A stretch of DNA of 8,966 bases. Source: an uncultured Clostridia bacterium (GTDB taxonomy: Bacteria > Bacillota > Clostridia > Christensenellales > UBA1242). A program made the translations under genes and the position numbers. Below are positions 1 through 8,966 of the stretch, in pieces (the stretch's first letter is position 1; every line of letters begins with the position of its first letter). Below the pieces are notes generated by a model. It was not told the DNA's origin and did not search any database. It was given only the letters and a program-made list of their open reading frames with translations. The DNA lies in NCBI GenBank assembly GCA_944381225.1, contig CALWKJ010000043.1, positions 1-8,966 of the forward strand, given 5' to 3'.

Positions 1-3000
1 GTGCTCCATCTGCAACAATAAAACTATCTTTTACATTTTCTAAATTTTTTGATATTAAATTTACAGAATATGACTGGCTTTCATCACCTAGATAATAATA
101 CTTAGACTCTTCACTTCCCAAAGAGGTATATGGATATAATTTGTTGCCACTTTTTTCATCGCCAATTATATTGTCGTCAAGGAAACCACTTTTTTGAATT
201 TTTTCCCTAACATCACTTAAAACATAACTAAGCAATGAATTTTTACCATAAGATTCATCAGTTGTAAGTGTGTACACATGTGCATAAATGTTTGTTGCGT
301 ATTCGTTGTCTTTAAAATTAATTACACTTGCATCAACATCATTTCCAACTATTGAATTTACATTGTATGACTCACTTGAAAGTTGTTGGTCTAATTTGTT
401 AAACAATGTGTTTAATGAGTAATTATCTTTTAGTGTTAAACTGCCATTTGCAACACCTAAAATGCCACCATATGTAAAGTTTGTTATTTTATTGGATATT
501 TCTGTATTAGATTTATTTATTCCATCATTCTCATCCTCATAGTAAGAAGGATAAGTGTTGCCTAAACTTACTGAGTTTGAAATTGTTCCGTTTTTCATTT
601 TTGCAACAATGCCAGATATTGTTAAGTTTAATCTTACATTGCTGTCTATTTTTGACCAATTTGTTATGTTGCCAGTTGAATATACATTTTGGCTTGTGGT
701 GTTTTCATCAGTTGAAGTAATTTCTCCAATTGATGAACTTTCTCCATTTGCCAAAATTCCACCAATAAATGTGTTGTCTTCAATAACCGAATTTGCATTT
801 TGAGCGTTTCTAGATTTGTAATTTATATTTCCATAATAAACGGAATTATTTATAATTAAGTTTAACGAATTTCCTACTAAACCACCTATATAATTGGTTA
901 ATTCTGACTCCCCGCCATTGGATTGTGAATCTAATTGTGCAGATATATTTAAATATGAAGAACAGTTTAAAATTTGGACATTGTTACTATCTCCTATTAA
1001 ACTACCTATATTATTAACTGCTGAAGTTGAATTAATATTTGTTATAGATAATTGATTTAAAGGCTCATCATTTGCATTTGCTGAAGTATCAACATTTTCA
1101 TTTGTTAAAATTTTACAATTATTTACTTCACCACCATTATATTTTCCAACCATTCCACCAACAGCAGAACTTTGCATATATGTTAAATTTATATTTGGAT
1201 ACATAACAATGTTTTTTAAATCTGTTCTTTCGGCATTGCCAACAACGCCCCCCACACTGCTAAACGCAATTAACCCATTTGAATTTATGGCTGAATCAAT
1301 TTGTTGCACTTGGTTTGAAAGAGATTCATCAACACTTGTAACACATTCTATTTGAACATTATTTGTATATCCAAACAAAAATCCAATGTTGGAATTAATA
1401 GCATAAGAACCTTCTTGCATTGTAATATTTCCAGAAATTTTTCTGTTAATTGCAATAGGAATTCTAGCATCAGATGAGCATGCGAGGGTGCCCCCAATTA
1501 ATCCAAAGTTGCTGTAGTTAACATTAACACTATGCCCTAAATTGATTGACGCTTCTGCAATTTTTGTATCAAATATACCACCGCTAATACTGCTATTGGC
1601 AATATTTGCAGAACCAAATAAAAGCCCTGCGTTGTATTGTTGAGCACTGTCATCTTGTTGTGTACTGTTGTCGTTCAAATTTAACACGCTTGATTCAATT
1701 GTGATGTTGCTAAATAAAGTTGTACCTTTTGCAACTGCACTAACTATTCCAGAACTACTAGCACTTGTAACATCCATAGTAATGTTTTGAAATGTTAAAT
1801 TATTAAAAGTTGTGTCATTTGCTGCGTTTACCAGCGTTGCATTTTGAGCAAGCGAACCATTAAAATTAACTTCGTCATCATATTTTACAATAAAATTATA
1901 GAATGTTGCGTTTGATGTTGAACTAAATAAAGCTCTATTTTGATTTACTTTAAACAAAAATCCAGAAGGGTTTAATGAGTCTATGCTTCTAAGAGTCCCA
2001 GAGAAATTTGTAATAGGTGCAATTCTTTTTGTTATTCCTATCATGTTATCTTCGTTTTCTTTGCTATCGTCGGGATATATTACAAAAATATCATCTTTTG
2101 TTGCAATTCTTAAAAGGTCAATGTCATTTTGATTTCTTATGTATCTAATTTTTGAAATATAACCAAATACAATATGAGGGAATAGTTCATTTTCATTTCT
2201 TTCCCAAGTTTGCGATTCCCATTCATTTCCAGTGAAGTAATTGTCAAATAACTCGCCGTCATCACCAACACCAGTAACATTGTACAAGCCCAAAATAACA
2301 GACACGCTTCCATTATTATTTAAAATATACCTATTTCCATCAGCAGCCATGCCATTAAACATAATGTTTTCGTTATTAAAGGCATAAGTCTTTTTATATG
2401 AATCAACAGAATTTTTATCATATGAAATTGCATATGTAACATACGTGTTGTTATCGTCAATAAGTTGGTTGCCCCAATAGTTTACAGCATTAACCTTATC
2501 AAAATCAAATCCACCTTTGTTTAAGCCAACAATTCCGGCACTAGTTTGAGCCATTACATCGCCCATTGCATAAACTTCATTTAATGCAAGTTTAATATAG
2601 TCAATTAATGAAGTGGCTGGTTTTTCATTTATACCAATAATACCTCCTGCATATTTTGCAGTTGTATTTATGGCATTTAGTTTTGAATAAGATTTTTCTA
2701 CTTTTCCACTAACACTAAGTCCAACCAAGCCACCTATTGCAATTGGTTTTGTTCCAGAGCTTATAAATAATTGTGTGTTACCCCTATCAACAGAGTAATC
2801 TCCACCATAGTATTCATCAATATTATCTTCAATAATATCTATTTGCCAATTTTGTGCATGCTCTGCTCTAACCTGTCTTAAATATCCTTTATTATATCCA
2901 ACAATTCCACCTGCAAAACCGTTGTAACTGTATAACCCTTGCATATTGTAATTAACGGGTTCTAAATAACTAAGTTCATATAAAGCATCTTGCATAATGG

Positions 3001-6000
3001 TTAAAGGTCCAACATATCCAGCAACTCCACCAACAGTACCAGCAGAAATTTGACTAATTCCAAGAGTTTTAAGCATAACTGCGTTACCATTTGTAGAAAC
3101 AATGGTGTCTGCAAAATTTTCATTTAAAATTGTATCCTCGGTGTATATGTCAATAATGCCAACAATTCCTCCGGCGTAACTTATGTTGTTATTTTGATTC
3201 TCGTTTGTCCTTGAATAGCTGTTATATGTTGTATAACTTGCACCATCATAAACATTATCTGGGAATTTTGCTGCTGTAACGCTTACATTTGTAGATGTAA
3301 GATTGGAAATATAAGAATTTCCTATAACTCTTCCAATAATACCACCAACTATGTTTTTACCTCTAACAGTAACAGAATTTGAATTGTTTAACACAGAATT
3401 TAATTCCACGTTCACAACTTTAGAATCTTTAACCGTACCGGCTAAAGCTCCAACATATTTTATATTCTTTGCTTCAACGCCAAAAATTTCATTTTCTTCG
3501 TTTGTTGTACCAATTTCAATGTTTAAATTCATTAAAATTGCACCATTTTCAATTGAAGCGAACATTCCAAAATCAGTTGCCGAACTTTCAACAAAAGAAT
3601 CTGACAACGAGAACCCACTTATTGTAAAACCGTTTCCATCAAATTTACCTAGTCCGTTTTTATTGCCTTGTTCTCTGTAACTTCCAGTTAATGTTAAACT
3701 TGAAGATGCCAATCTATATGATTGTTCTTCTTGATTTTCAGATAAATCCATCAAATTAATGTCACTGACAAGCCTGTAATTACCAAAAGCTTGTTTATCT
3801 GTTATCGAAACAAATTTTGATGCGCTTGTGCCTGTTGTTCCACTAAATACATTGTTAAATTCTTGCGCGTTTTTTATTAAAATTGGATTGTTTTTAGAGC
3901 CATATTCATAATTTGAAGCGTATGAAAATATTGGTCTAGAGTTTTCATTTTCAACAGCATATCGCAAAGAAACGGCTGGCGTGTTGGCAGTTACAAGTTC
4001 AGGACCTGTTGCAGTCATTGCCCAAACTCCATCATCATTTTGCTCATTTGTTGTAAAGATGAAGCCATACAAATATTCTTTTAAAGTAACGGAAGAAATA
4101 TTTGAAGCGCTTTCACCATATGCCTCTTCAATTAAAATACTAGAATCTTCTGTTGCCACTTTGTCATAATAATATGAGTTTTCTATCTTGCCAAAATTTT
4201 GCCAATTTCCCCAATCGTCAACGCCGGAGAAATTCATTTGAGTTGTGGTTGCTCCAACAATTCTAGATAGTGACAAAGATGTTTTTACAATTCCATTGGT
4301 TTGATTGTTGTAAACAAAGCCAGCACTAGTTCTTCCTGGGTTATTTGCACTGTTTGTCATTGTGATGTTTGAATAACTGTTTGAAATAGAACCACTATTT
4401 ACATACACAAATCCAGAACTTATGCCCGATGTTTCTATCCCAAATTGGGTAGCGTGAATATCCATAGGATTTTCTTTAACGCCCTTTGAATAACTCATGC
4501 TTATGCTTCCAGTATTTGCAACCGCAAAGCCACTGGATATGGTTGTGTAGTCTATGTTTGAGTTGTTAATTAATCTTAAGTTAGAAACATAACTGCTTGT
4601 AATGCTTCCTGTATTTGTGTGAACAAATCCACCAATCTCGCCAAAAGACGAAATGACAAATGGCTCTAAATCTATAGTTTTGTACGTTACTGTCCCTCTT
4701 TCATTAACAGTATAAACATTAAGGCTTTCTCCACCAACTCTACTGTTTGTAATAATACCAGCGTTGTTTAAAACAAAGCCTGCAGTATAAGCTGTAATAT
4801 TTAAAGTAGAATCTGTTGTAATGCTAATTCCATTTACTTGTGATATTATTTGATTTACAAGATATTTATAACTAACAACTTCTGTGTTTGTAATTATTCC
4901 AGAATTGTTTATTGCAATAGGAGCCACATTTAACTGAGTTGTAACATCAGAATTTATGTTTATATTATCAACATGATATATGTTTACTCTCAAATTTTTA
5001 ATTAATGTAGTAGAACTTACATTTTGGAACAAAGTCAAATTAACTGAAGATTGATTGATAACTTCATCTGCAAAACTTCTTATAACAATACTGTGACCAT
5101 TTCCATCTAAACTTAAAACTTTTGATGTATCTTCAATAGGAACATAATCATATAAAACAATATCGTTCATCAATATGTAATCTTTGGCAACGTCTTGATT
5201 AAACGCTTGCAAAAATTCTTCTTGATTTGAAATTTGAGATGGTTCTTCTTCGCTAACATAATTAGCAATTACAATGTCAAAAAAGTATCTATAGGTTACT
5301 ATGCTTCCATCAGGCATTTTTGCTTTTATTTCCAAAAGCATATTTTGAGTGCCATTGTTTTTTCCTATAAATTTAATCACTTTTGAAGTTTGTCCATTTT
5401 TCTCTACTTCATCTACAACAAAATCAGCAACGATATCACTAGAGGCTACGGACGTTGTTCCATTTGGATTTTTTATTATTACAGGAGAAATCTCATCGCC
5501 ATTTACATAATATAAATTTTCAAGCAATGTCTCTCTGTTTGTTGTATTATAATTTACCTCATATCCCAAAATTGAATTTCTGTAATAATTATTTTTTATA
5601 AATGTTTGATAAGCATTTTCGCTTGAAGTTCCAGCAACATATTTTCCTGCGATGTTGAAATCTAAATCGCTATAAAAATATTTATTACCTGTTGCAGTAT
5701 CACTACTCGTTTCATTTTTTATATGTATGTTCGCGCTGTCTATTTCAAAATCTAAAATATAAATTTTTAGAATTGAATAAACTCTTTCCATAACACCATT
5801 AATAAGCCTTGATGTCGTAACTCTAATATCCGTATGTACTGCATTGTTTCCTATTGATATTTGTACTGTGCCTTTATAATATTTTGTTGCATAGCTTTCA
5901 AAATCATTATTATTAATAATAACGATTGAGTCATTGACATTTTCTGTATTCATTTCGTATGCTACAATGCTGTCAATCTCTTGAGTTTGTTCATAAACAA

Positions 6001-8966
6001 CCTCAGCCGTTAAAGTTTCGCCTTTAACTGCAAAAATTTTGTTTTGGCCATTTACTGTAATTCCAGCTTTTTCTTGTGGAACAATAATTAATGAATAAGT
6101 TTGGGGATAAACTAATTCATCGCCATTGTAAGCGTTTACAACAATATTATAAACAGAGTTTAACGCCACATTGGCAGAAACCAAAGCTCTAACATAGTAT
6201 CTTGAAATTTCGTTTGTTTCTTGTTTTGCATAAACTTTAACACCATTTTTTATAAATTCAAATTTAGAAGCGTCATTAACTACATATGCATTTGAATCTT
6301 CAATTTTTTTCATCGAAATAAGTTGCAAGCTTTGATTGTTAACAGGTTCTGCCGTTACTGTTAAATGTGTGTAACTTGCATAGGCAGGATAAACCATTAT
6401 GTCAAGCAAACCACTTGTTCCTGGCGAAAGCACATTGTTTGGAAAGTAATTATATGAAGAGCCTGTTTGATTTGAACTCTTTTGTGCATAATTGTTAATT
6501 TCAATTCTTAAAATTTCTTGTGTTATTATATTTACTTTAATGTCAGCGTAAACAAATTCATCAGCAATAAATCTAATTTTGTAACCATTTGGGTCTATTT
6601 GTGCTGTGTTTAAATTTGAATTTAATTTTATTACAATATCATAAACATATGTAGTAACATTATTTTCTTCATATGATGTAACATCATCTAATTTAATTTC
6701 TTCAAATATATTTAATGCACGAACATCTTCTCCAATGCTGTTATATATTTCTATGTTAACATTTTTACTCGTGTAATTTGTATCAAATGTCGCAGTGATT
6801 TGAGCAGAAATTTCATCACTTAAAGTCATGTTTACAGAATTAATAGACGAACTAACGCTTATTGCGCCAAAAGTTCTTTGAATTCGCAATTTCTTTAGCG
6901 TGTTTTGTTTAACTATGTTTTGAACATTGTCTGCAACGCTAGAATCATCAAAGACAACATCAAGCAACTTTAAATAAACCTCAAAGTCAACATATTCTAC
7001 AATTTGGCCATCACTATCAAATGTAGATGCCACACTGTGAGTCCCAATTTTTCCACCTACAACATAACCTGTTTTGTCGCCATTTTGTTCAAAAACAACT
7101 TCAAAATTGTTTTGCATTAACGAAAGCGCTCTGTTTGTTAAAACAATAGAAGAATCTAATGATGAAATAATATTTTCGCTTATACCATTTTTTATGTTAA
7201 TTGTTGCATCACTTAAAAGATTTTGACCTTTATAATTTAAAGTAAAGTTATTTGTTGCATAAATTACATATACATTGATAATTTTTGGTTGAATTGTCAA
7301 ATCGTATTTAGATTTAATTTCCAGTTGGACAAGTCCAGTGTCTTTAATTTGAATTTGATTAGTTTTGATGTCTATAATTTTTACATTTTTTGAACTAATT
7401 AATAATCCGTCTGTTTTGTCTACGGCAAATAGTTCAGCAAATGATATTGAATTTACCAAATTTAAAACTCGTTTTTCTTCATCACTTAAAACAATATTAT
7501 TTGTTTTATAAAAGAACATGACGGCGTAATCGTCACTTTGTGCAAAAGACAAACGAGTATTTTGAATTTGAAAATTTTGCAATTCCAAACTCGTCAAAGC
7601 TTTAGGTGGAACAACATTAGTTAAATATGGAAATCCGTAATTTGTAGAAGAATCTCTATTCCATATTTGATAATTGCCAAATGCAACATTTAAAAAACTA
7701 TCAGAAGCATTTTCCGAAATTCCAGATATTCTTCGTCCATTAGACTGAGTGATAAAATAAGCAAAAGATAGGTCATATCCATTTTCAGCTTCAGCATTTT
7801 TTGTTTTACTTAAAACGTAACTGTCTTTTATTATTAAAGAAATGTCTTTTGTTGCAGTAAGTTCCTTGTAAAACGCTATTGGTTGACCAATTTCAGCAAA
7901 ACATTTTTCAATTAAAACATTGTCACTTGAAATCATATATACAAGTGCGCCTATGTTTTCATCGCTATATGTTAAACTTTCGCTAAAGTTATATACATAA
8001 GATTCAACAAGTTTAGCGCCTTGCCTCATATCGCCAACCAAACCTCCAATATTGGTTGCATCAAACTTTAATTGTTTAGAGTTTGTACCTTCTGGCATAT
8101 TGTATATTAAAACTTTTGAATTTGAAATTGCGCCACTGTTTATTGCAGTTATTCCACCAATTAACCCGTTGCTATTTTCAACAGTTATGGAGCCAGCAAA
8201 AGTACAATTTACAATTTGACCGTTGTTTTGGTTTGCAATACCACCGGCACTTTCGGATGTTGTTTGTACGCTTGAGACATTATAAGCGCCATCTTGTTGA
8301 TATACATCAACACTTACATTTTTAATAACGCCATTGTTAATATTTACAACCATCGATTGAGCATAAGAAATTCCACAAATGGTTAAATCTTCTAATATTC
8401 CACTCGCGCCTAAAATATCAAATAAATTTTGACCATTTAAAGTAATGGTTGCAACACTTTGAGAATCTAATTCTCTGCCGTACAAGCCACCATTGAAAGT
8501 TTCTGGTTTTTTCCAAGAAGTTGGATAATCAACGCTTTGGGTTAAAGTATAATGAAATTCGCCATTTGTAATTTGACTTAAGTCAGATATTCTCAAAGAA
8601 CTCTCTCTGGTTTTTCCGTCTCCAACAACAAGTTTTATTTCGCAACTTGCTATTCCATCTCTATAATATTCAATGCCGTCATCATCAACGAAAATACCAT
8701 CCTTTGGTAAAATTCTAATTACGCCACTGCCCCCAACACTTCCATTTACAGTTACTAGTCCATCATCTGTAATGTCAATCATATTGCTTGGTGTTCCAAC
8801 ATCAGGAATAAATCTGTAAACAATTTCATTGCAGAGTGCATTTTCAGGTTCTACTTTTGTTAAAATTTTATATGTAGATTCGCCATTAATGTTGCTAAGG
8901 TTTTCTTTTAAATTAGGCGTAATCAAATAAATGCCATCGCCAGAAACATTTGTAGCCATGATTTTT
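1..8966 (-). CDS. Giant GLUG-repeat surface protein, internal fragment (partial at both ends)
   Basis: One frame (codons 8965..8963 down to 4..2) is open for 2,988 codons with no stop and no frameshift, so this fragment alone would exceed 300 kDa. The translation is an orderly chain of beta-rich modules: a bacterial Ig-like segment, four beta-helix modules built on GLUG turns (GGLVG, GGIVG, GGIIG), and a long spacer without such turns. GLUG repeats are known from very large exported proteins of Gram-positive bacteria, including N-terminal regions of some IgA1-protease-type (M26) metallopeptidases, and are thought to form parallel beta-helices. I infer an extracellular adhesin or stalk protein. 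No signal peptide, LPXTG motif, S-layer anchor, HEXXH or other catalytic motif is visible, and such parts would lie outside the window. The ATG at 8959..8957 is not a credible start. The protein is rich in Asn, Ser, Thr and Ile, has few Cys, and uses only TGG for Trp. The coding frame is very secure; the function is inferred. Confidence 0.95.
2..115 (-). other. Start of the segment after module 4 (residues 2951-2988)
   Basis: After the module 4 cap come 'SEESKYYYLGDES', 'SYSVNLISKNL' and 'VKDSFIVADGA', where the window ends with the frame still open. Too little is visible to name the fold. It may be a further rung belonging to module 4, or the lead-in of a fifth module or bead. The protein certainly continues, because no stop codon is reached. 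Confidence 0.4.
116..2152 (-). repeat. GLUG beta-helix module 4, two turn dialects (residues 2272-2950)
   Basis: The lead-in 'KIRYIRNQNDIDLLRI' (residue 2272 on) resembles the 'I.n..dl..l' strand of other modules. The usual DGNG hallmark is missing and is replaced by 'NFSGTLRSIDSLNPSGFLF'. The first turns are of FG type: GLLFG (2447), GLIGG (2488) and GFLFG (2528). Classical turns follow: GGVVG (2572), GGMVG (2603), GSLIG (2654), GGLVG (2694), GGILA (2735), SGIVA (2784), GGILG (2833) and a last degenerate 'NSIVG' (about 2871). Strands such as 'NGGEVNNCKIL', 'KNGTISNSVSLGN' and 'NSVYYGNI' fit beta-helix rungs. The cap is 'GNKLYPYTSLG' near 2940-2950. Cysteines return here (LACSS, IECVT, NNCKI, LNCSS). 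It follows module 3 with no Ig-like bead between them. Confidence 0.83.
2153..3901 (-). repeat. Classical GLUG beta-helix module 3 (residues 1689-2271)
   Basis: The lead-in 'GSKNNPILIKNAQEF' (residue 1689 on) and 'NYRLVSDINLMDL' match the usual 'G...NP..I....L' and 'Y.L..DI.L' of GLUG proteins. The hallmark 'KFDGNGFTISGFSL' follows (FDGNGFTISGF at bases 3611-3643), then 'FGMFASIENGAILMNLNI'. Eight turns have their Gly pair at residues 1839 (GALAG), 1874 (GGIIG), 1932 (GGIVG), 1979 (GGVAG), 2019 (GGIVG), 2078 (GGLVG), 2107 (GGIIG) and 2143 (AGIVG), spaced 29 to 59 residues, with loops in the longer intervals. 'GKVEKSYSKLNAI' and 'ALNEVYAMGDV' are typical strands between turns. The closing cap is 'TWERNENELFPHIVFGYIS'. 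This is the most canonical part of the protein and the best basis for assigning it to the GLUG family. No cysteine occurs. Confidence 0.88.
3902..5233 (-). repeat. GLUG-related beta-helix module 2 (residues 1245-1688)
   Basis: The lead-in is textbook for the family: 'ISNQEEFLQAF' (residue 1245 on), 'YILMNDIVLYDYVPI', then the hallmark 'LDGNGHSI', with DGNGH at bases 5093-5107. A first rung is 'TLIKNLRVNIYHV' and a second 'INNSGIITNTEVVSY'. Five strongly patterned turns of GFV type follow. The end is marked by 'GKIENSYYYDKVATED', a form common at the last rung of GLUG helices, then 'VWAMTATGPELV' and 'RPIFSY' before module 3 begins. The turns have Phe-Val or Phe-Ala in place of the Leu/Ile-Val-Gly of classical GLUG repeats, so a profile search may score them low. 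No cysteine is present. It joins module 3 directly, without an Ig-like bead. Confidence 0.8.
4253..4783 (-). repeat. Five GFV-type turns inside module 2
   Basis: Five copies of '[AGS]GF[VA]..N.G.I..S' start at residues 1395 (AGFVLNNAGIITNS), 1445 (GGFVHTNTGSITSS), 1478 (SGFAVANTGSISMS), 1517 (SGFVYVNSGSISNS) and 1548 (AGFVYNNQTNGIVKTS). Spacings are 50, 33, 39 and 31 residues; the longer first interval includes a loop, 'NERGTVTYKTIDLEPF'. Each copy would give one coil, with the small-residue/Gly/Phe turn stacked above the next. Protein similarity is clear, but the DNA copies have diverged, so these are old repeats and not recent tandem duplications. Confidence 0.8.
5234..7606 (-). other. 791-residue beta-rich spacer, possibly six tandem Ig-like units (residues 454-1244)
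   Basis: No GLUG turn occurs between 'VPPKAL' (residue 452 on) and the module 2 lead-in. The sequence alternates short hydrophobic strands with Asn/Asp/Gly turns. Six segments of roughly 110-170 residues can be cut by a closing hydrophobic strand: 'IINVYVIYA' (to about 567), 'DFEVYLKLLDV' (660-670), 'ADIKVNIITQEI' (807-818), 'YSLIIV' (to 962), 'LKIYILDFEID' (to 1076) and 'YFFDIVIANY' (to about 1236). That is the pattern expected for tandem Ig-like or cadherin-like beads, but sequence similarity between segments is weak and the cuts are by eye. Only the first has a convincing Big-like core. The stretch contains no cysteine. It separates helix module 1 from modules 2-4, so a flexible neck or a receptor-binding region is plausible. 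No catalytic residues are recognisable. Confidence 0.55.
7265..7411 (-). other. Big-like core within the spacer (residues 519-567)
   Basis: Within the first spacer unit the order is 'DGLLISSKNVKIIDI', then 'NQIQIKDTGLVQLEIKS', then 'IINVYVIYA'. This follows the arrangement common in bacterial Ig-like repeats: a 'SSN..V..V' strand, a short 'I.I...G...I' hairpin and a last strand of alternating hydrophobics. It is the clearest evidence that the spacer is made of Ig-like beads. The match is by pattern only, without a profile score, and the N-terminal half of this unit (residues 454-518) is less typical. Confidence 0.45.
7607..8590 (-). repeat. GLUG beta-helix module 1 (residues 126-453)
   Basis: The module opens with a typical GLUG lead-in: 'ISDLSQITNG' (residue 126 on), a strand pair, then 'FNGGLYG' at residue 157, where other modules have the 'F.G..DGNG' signature. 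Four turns follow, with the Gly pair at about residues 241 (GGIAN), 270 (GGITA), 307 (GGLVG, bases 8033-8047) and 339 (GALVY), a spacing of 29 to 37 residues. Turns are followed by strands such as 'NNGQIVNCTF' and 'NSGAISNSKV', the usual 'N.G.I.N' rung. The module ends in a cap, 'WNRDSSTNYGFPYLTNV', ahead of 'VPP', which starts the next segment. This is the shortest helix of the four and only one turn is a perfect GLUG motif, so the later rungs are degenerate. Cys appears in 'ICGI', 'NCTF' and 'KCFA'. The expected role is a structural, extracellular rod. Confidence 0.8.
8591..8965 (-). other. Probable bacterial Ig-like (Big-type) domain, residues 1-125
   Basis: This segment precedes the first GLUG module. 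Around residues 64-85 it reads as alternating short strands with the pattern 'I.DDGLVTVNGSVGGSGVIRI' in outline: an Asp-Gly turn, a short strand, a Gly-rich turn and a further strand. This resembles the 'D..G.v....G...I.v' core of Big_2-like domains (known family; the match is judged by eye). Further strands follow (SCEIKLVVGDG, about residues 108-118) and end just before the module 1 lead-in. The domain probably begins upstream of the window. Two of the protein's few cysteines lie here, in 'LCNEI' and 'ASCEI'. The likely role is a compact bead or linker between rod-like helices. It could instead be an unrelated beta-sandwich. Confidence 0.5.

Noticed and set aside
555..803. Plus-strand open frame of 82 codons
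   Set aside because: It lies antisense to the GLUG module 4 coding frame, which shows clear repeat structure here (GGILANG at bases 749-763). The plus-strand product is a hydrophobic, Phe-rich string mirroring Asn/Glu/Lys codons of the real gene.
3351..3680. Plus-strand open frame of 109 codons
   Set aside because: It overlaps the module 3 lead-in and the DGNG hallmark on the minus strand. The plus-strand product has no recognisable motif and is rich in Phe, Pro and Ser as expected of an antisense shadow.
3981..4169. Plus-strand open frame of 62 codons
   Set aside because: It is antisense to the end of module 2; short, without a convincing ribosome binding site or family resemblance.
5234..7606. 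Separate genes or a break within the spacer
   Set aside because: The change in character between GLUG modules suggested a possible gene boundary, but the reading frame passes through without a stop or shift, and the lead-in of module 2 follows in the same frame.
8083..8325. Plus-strand open frame of 80 codons, rich in Leu, His, Gln and Arg
   Set aside because: It is antisense to the first two turns of module 1. The odd composition comes from reading Asn-, Gly- and Thr-rich repeat codons out of frame.
8957..8959. In-frame ATG near the upstream edge as the gene's start
   Set aside because: The frame is open to the edge upstream of it, the next residues (ATNVSGDGIYLITPN) are not a signal peptide, and an Ig-like domain seems to be already under way. 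Only seven bases are visible upstream, so a ribosome binding site cannot be judged.
1..8966. CRISPR array or recent tandem DNA repeats
   Set aside because: The repetition is at protein level, with degenerate turns every 29 to 59 residues and diverged codons. No identical DNA repeats with regular unique spacers were seen.

Overview
The whole 8,966-base window lies inside one giant gene on the minus strand. Read from base 8965 down to base 2, a single frame of 2,988 codons runs without a stop, and it is open at both edges. The start codon, signal peptide, promoter, C-terminal anchor and terminator are therefore all outside the window. No second gene, RNA gene, mobile element, CRISPR array or regulatory site could be supported. 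Residue numbers below count from the upstream edge (residue 1 = codon 8965..8963).

The DNA is AT-rich. The encoded protein is rich in Asn, Ser, Thr and Ile and nearly free of Cys, and it carries repeated GLUG-type turns (GGLVG, GGIVG, GGIIG and variants) followed by strands of the form 'NsGsIsnSy'. That composition and repeat type suggest a very large secreted or surface protein of a low-GC bacterium, most likely an uncultured gut-type Bacillota (Clostridia or a relative). The taxonomic placement is inference. All tryptophans use TGG and no in-frame TGA occurs, so nothing points to a Mycoplasma-type code.

Layout in the direction of translation (right to left): a probable bacterial Ig-like domain (residues 1-125); GLUG module 1 (126-453); a 791-residue beta-rich spacer without GLUG turns, which may hold about six Ig-like units (454-1244); GLUG module 2 with a 'GFV..N.GSI' dialect (1245-1688); GLUG module 3 with the most classical GG[IL][VI]G turns (1689-2271); GLUG module 4 with two dialects (2272-2950); and a 38-residue start of the next segment (2951-2988). 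Each GLUG module appears to be a right-handed beta-helix with an N-terminal lead-in, and three of the four end in a recognisable '[FY]P[YH][LIT]' cap. The parts probably form a long rigid stalk of helical rods joined by Ig-like beads, reaching from the cell surface and serving adhesion, shielding or display of a domain encoded outside the window. No catalytic motif is visible here.
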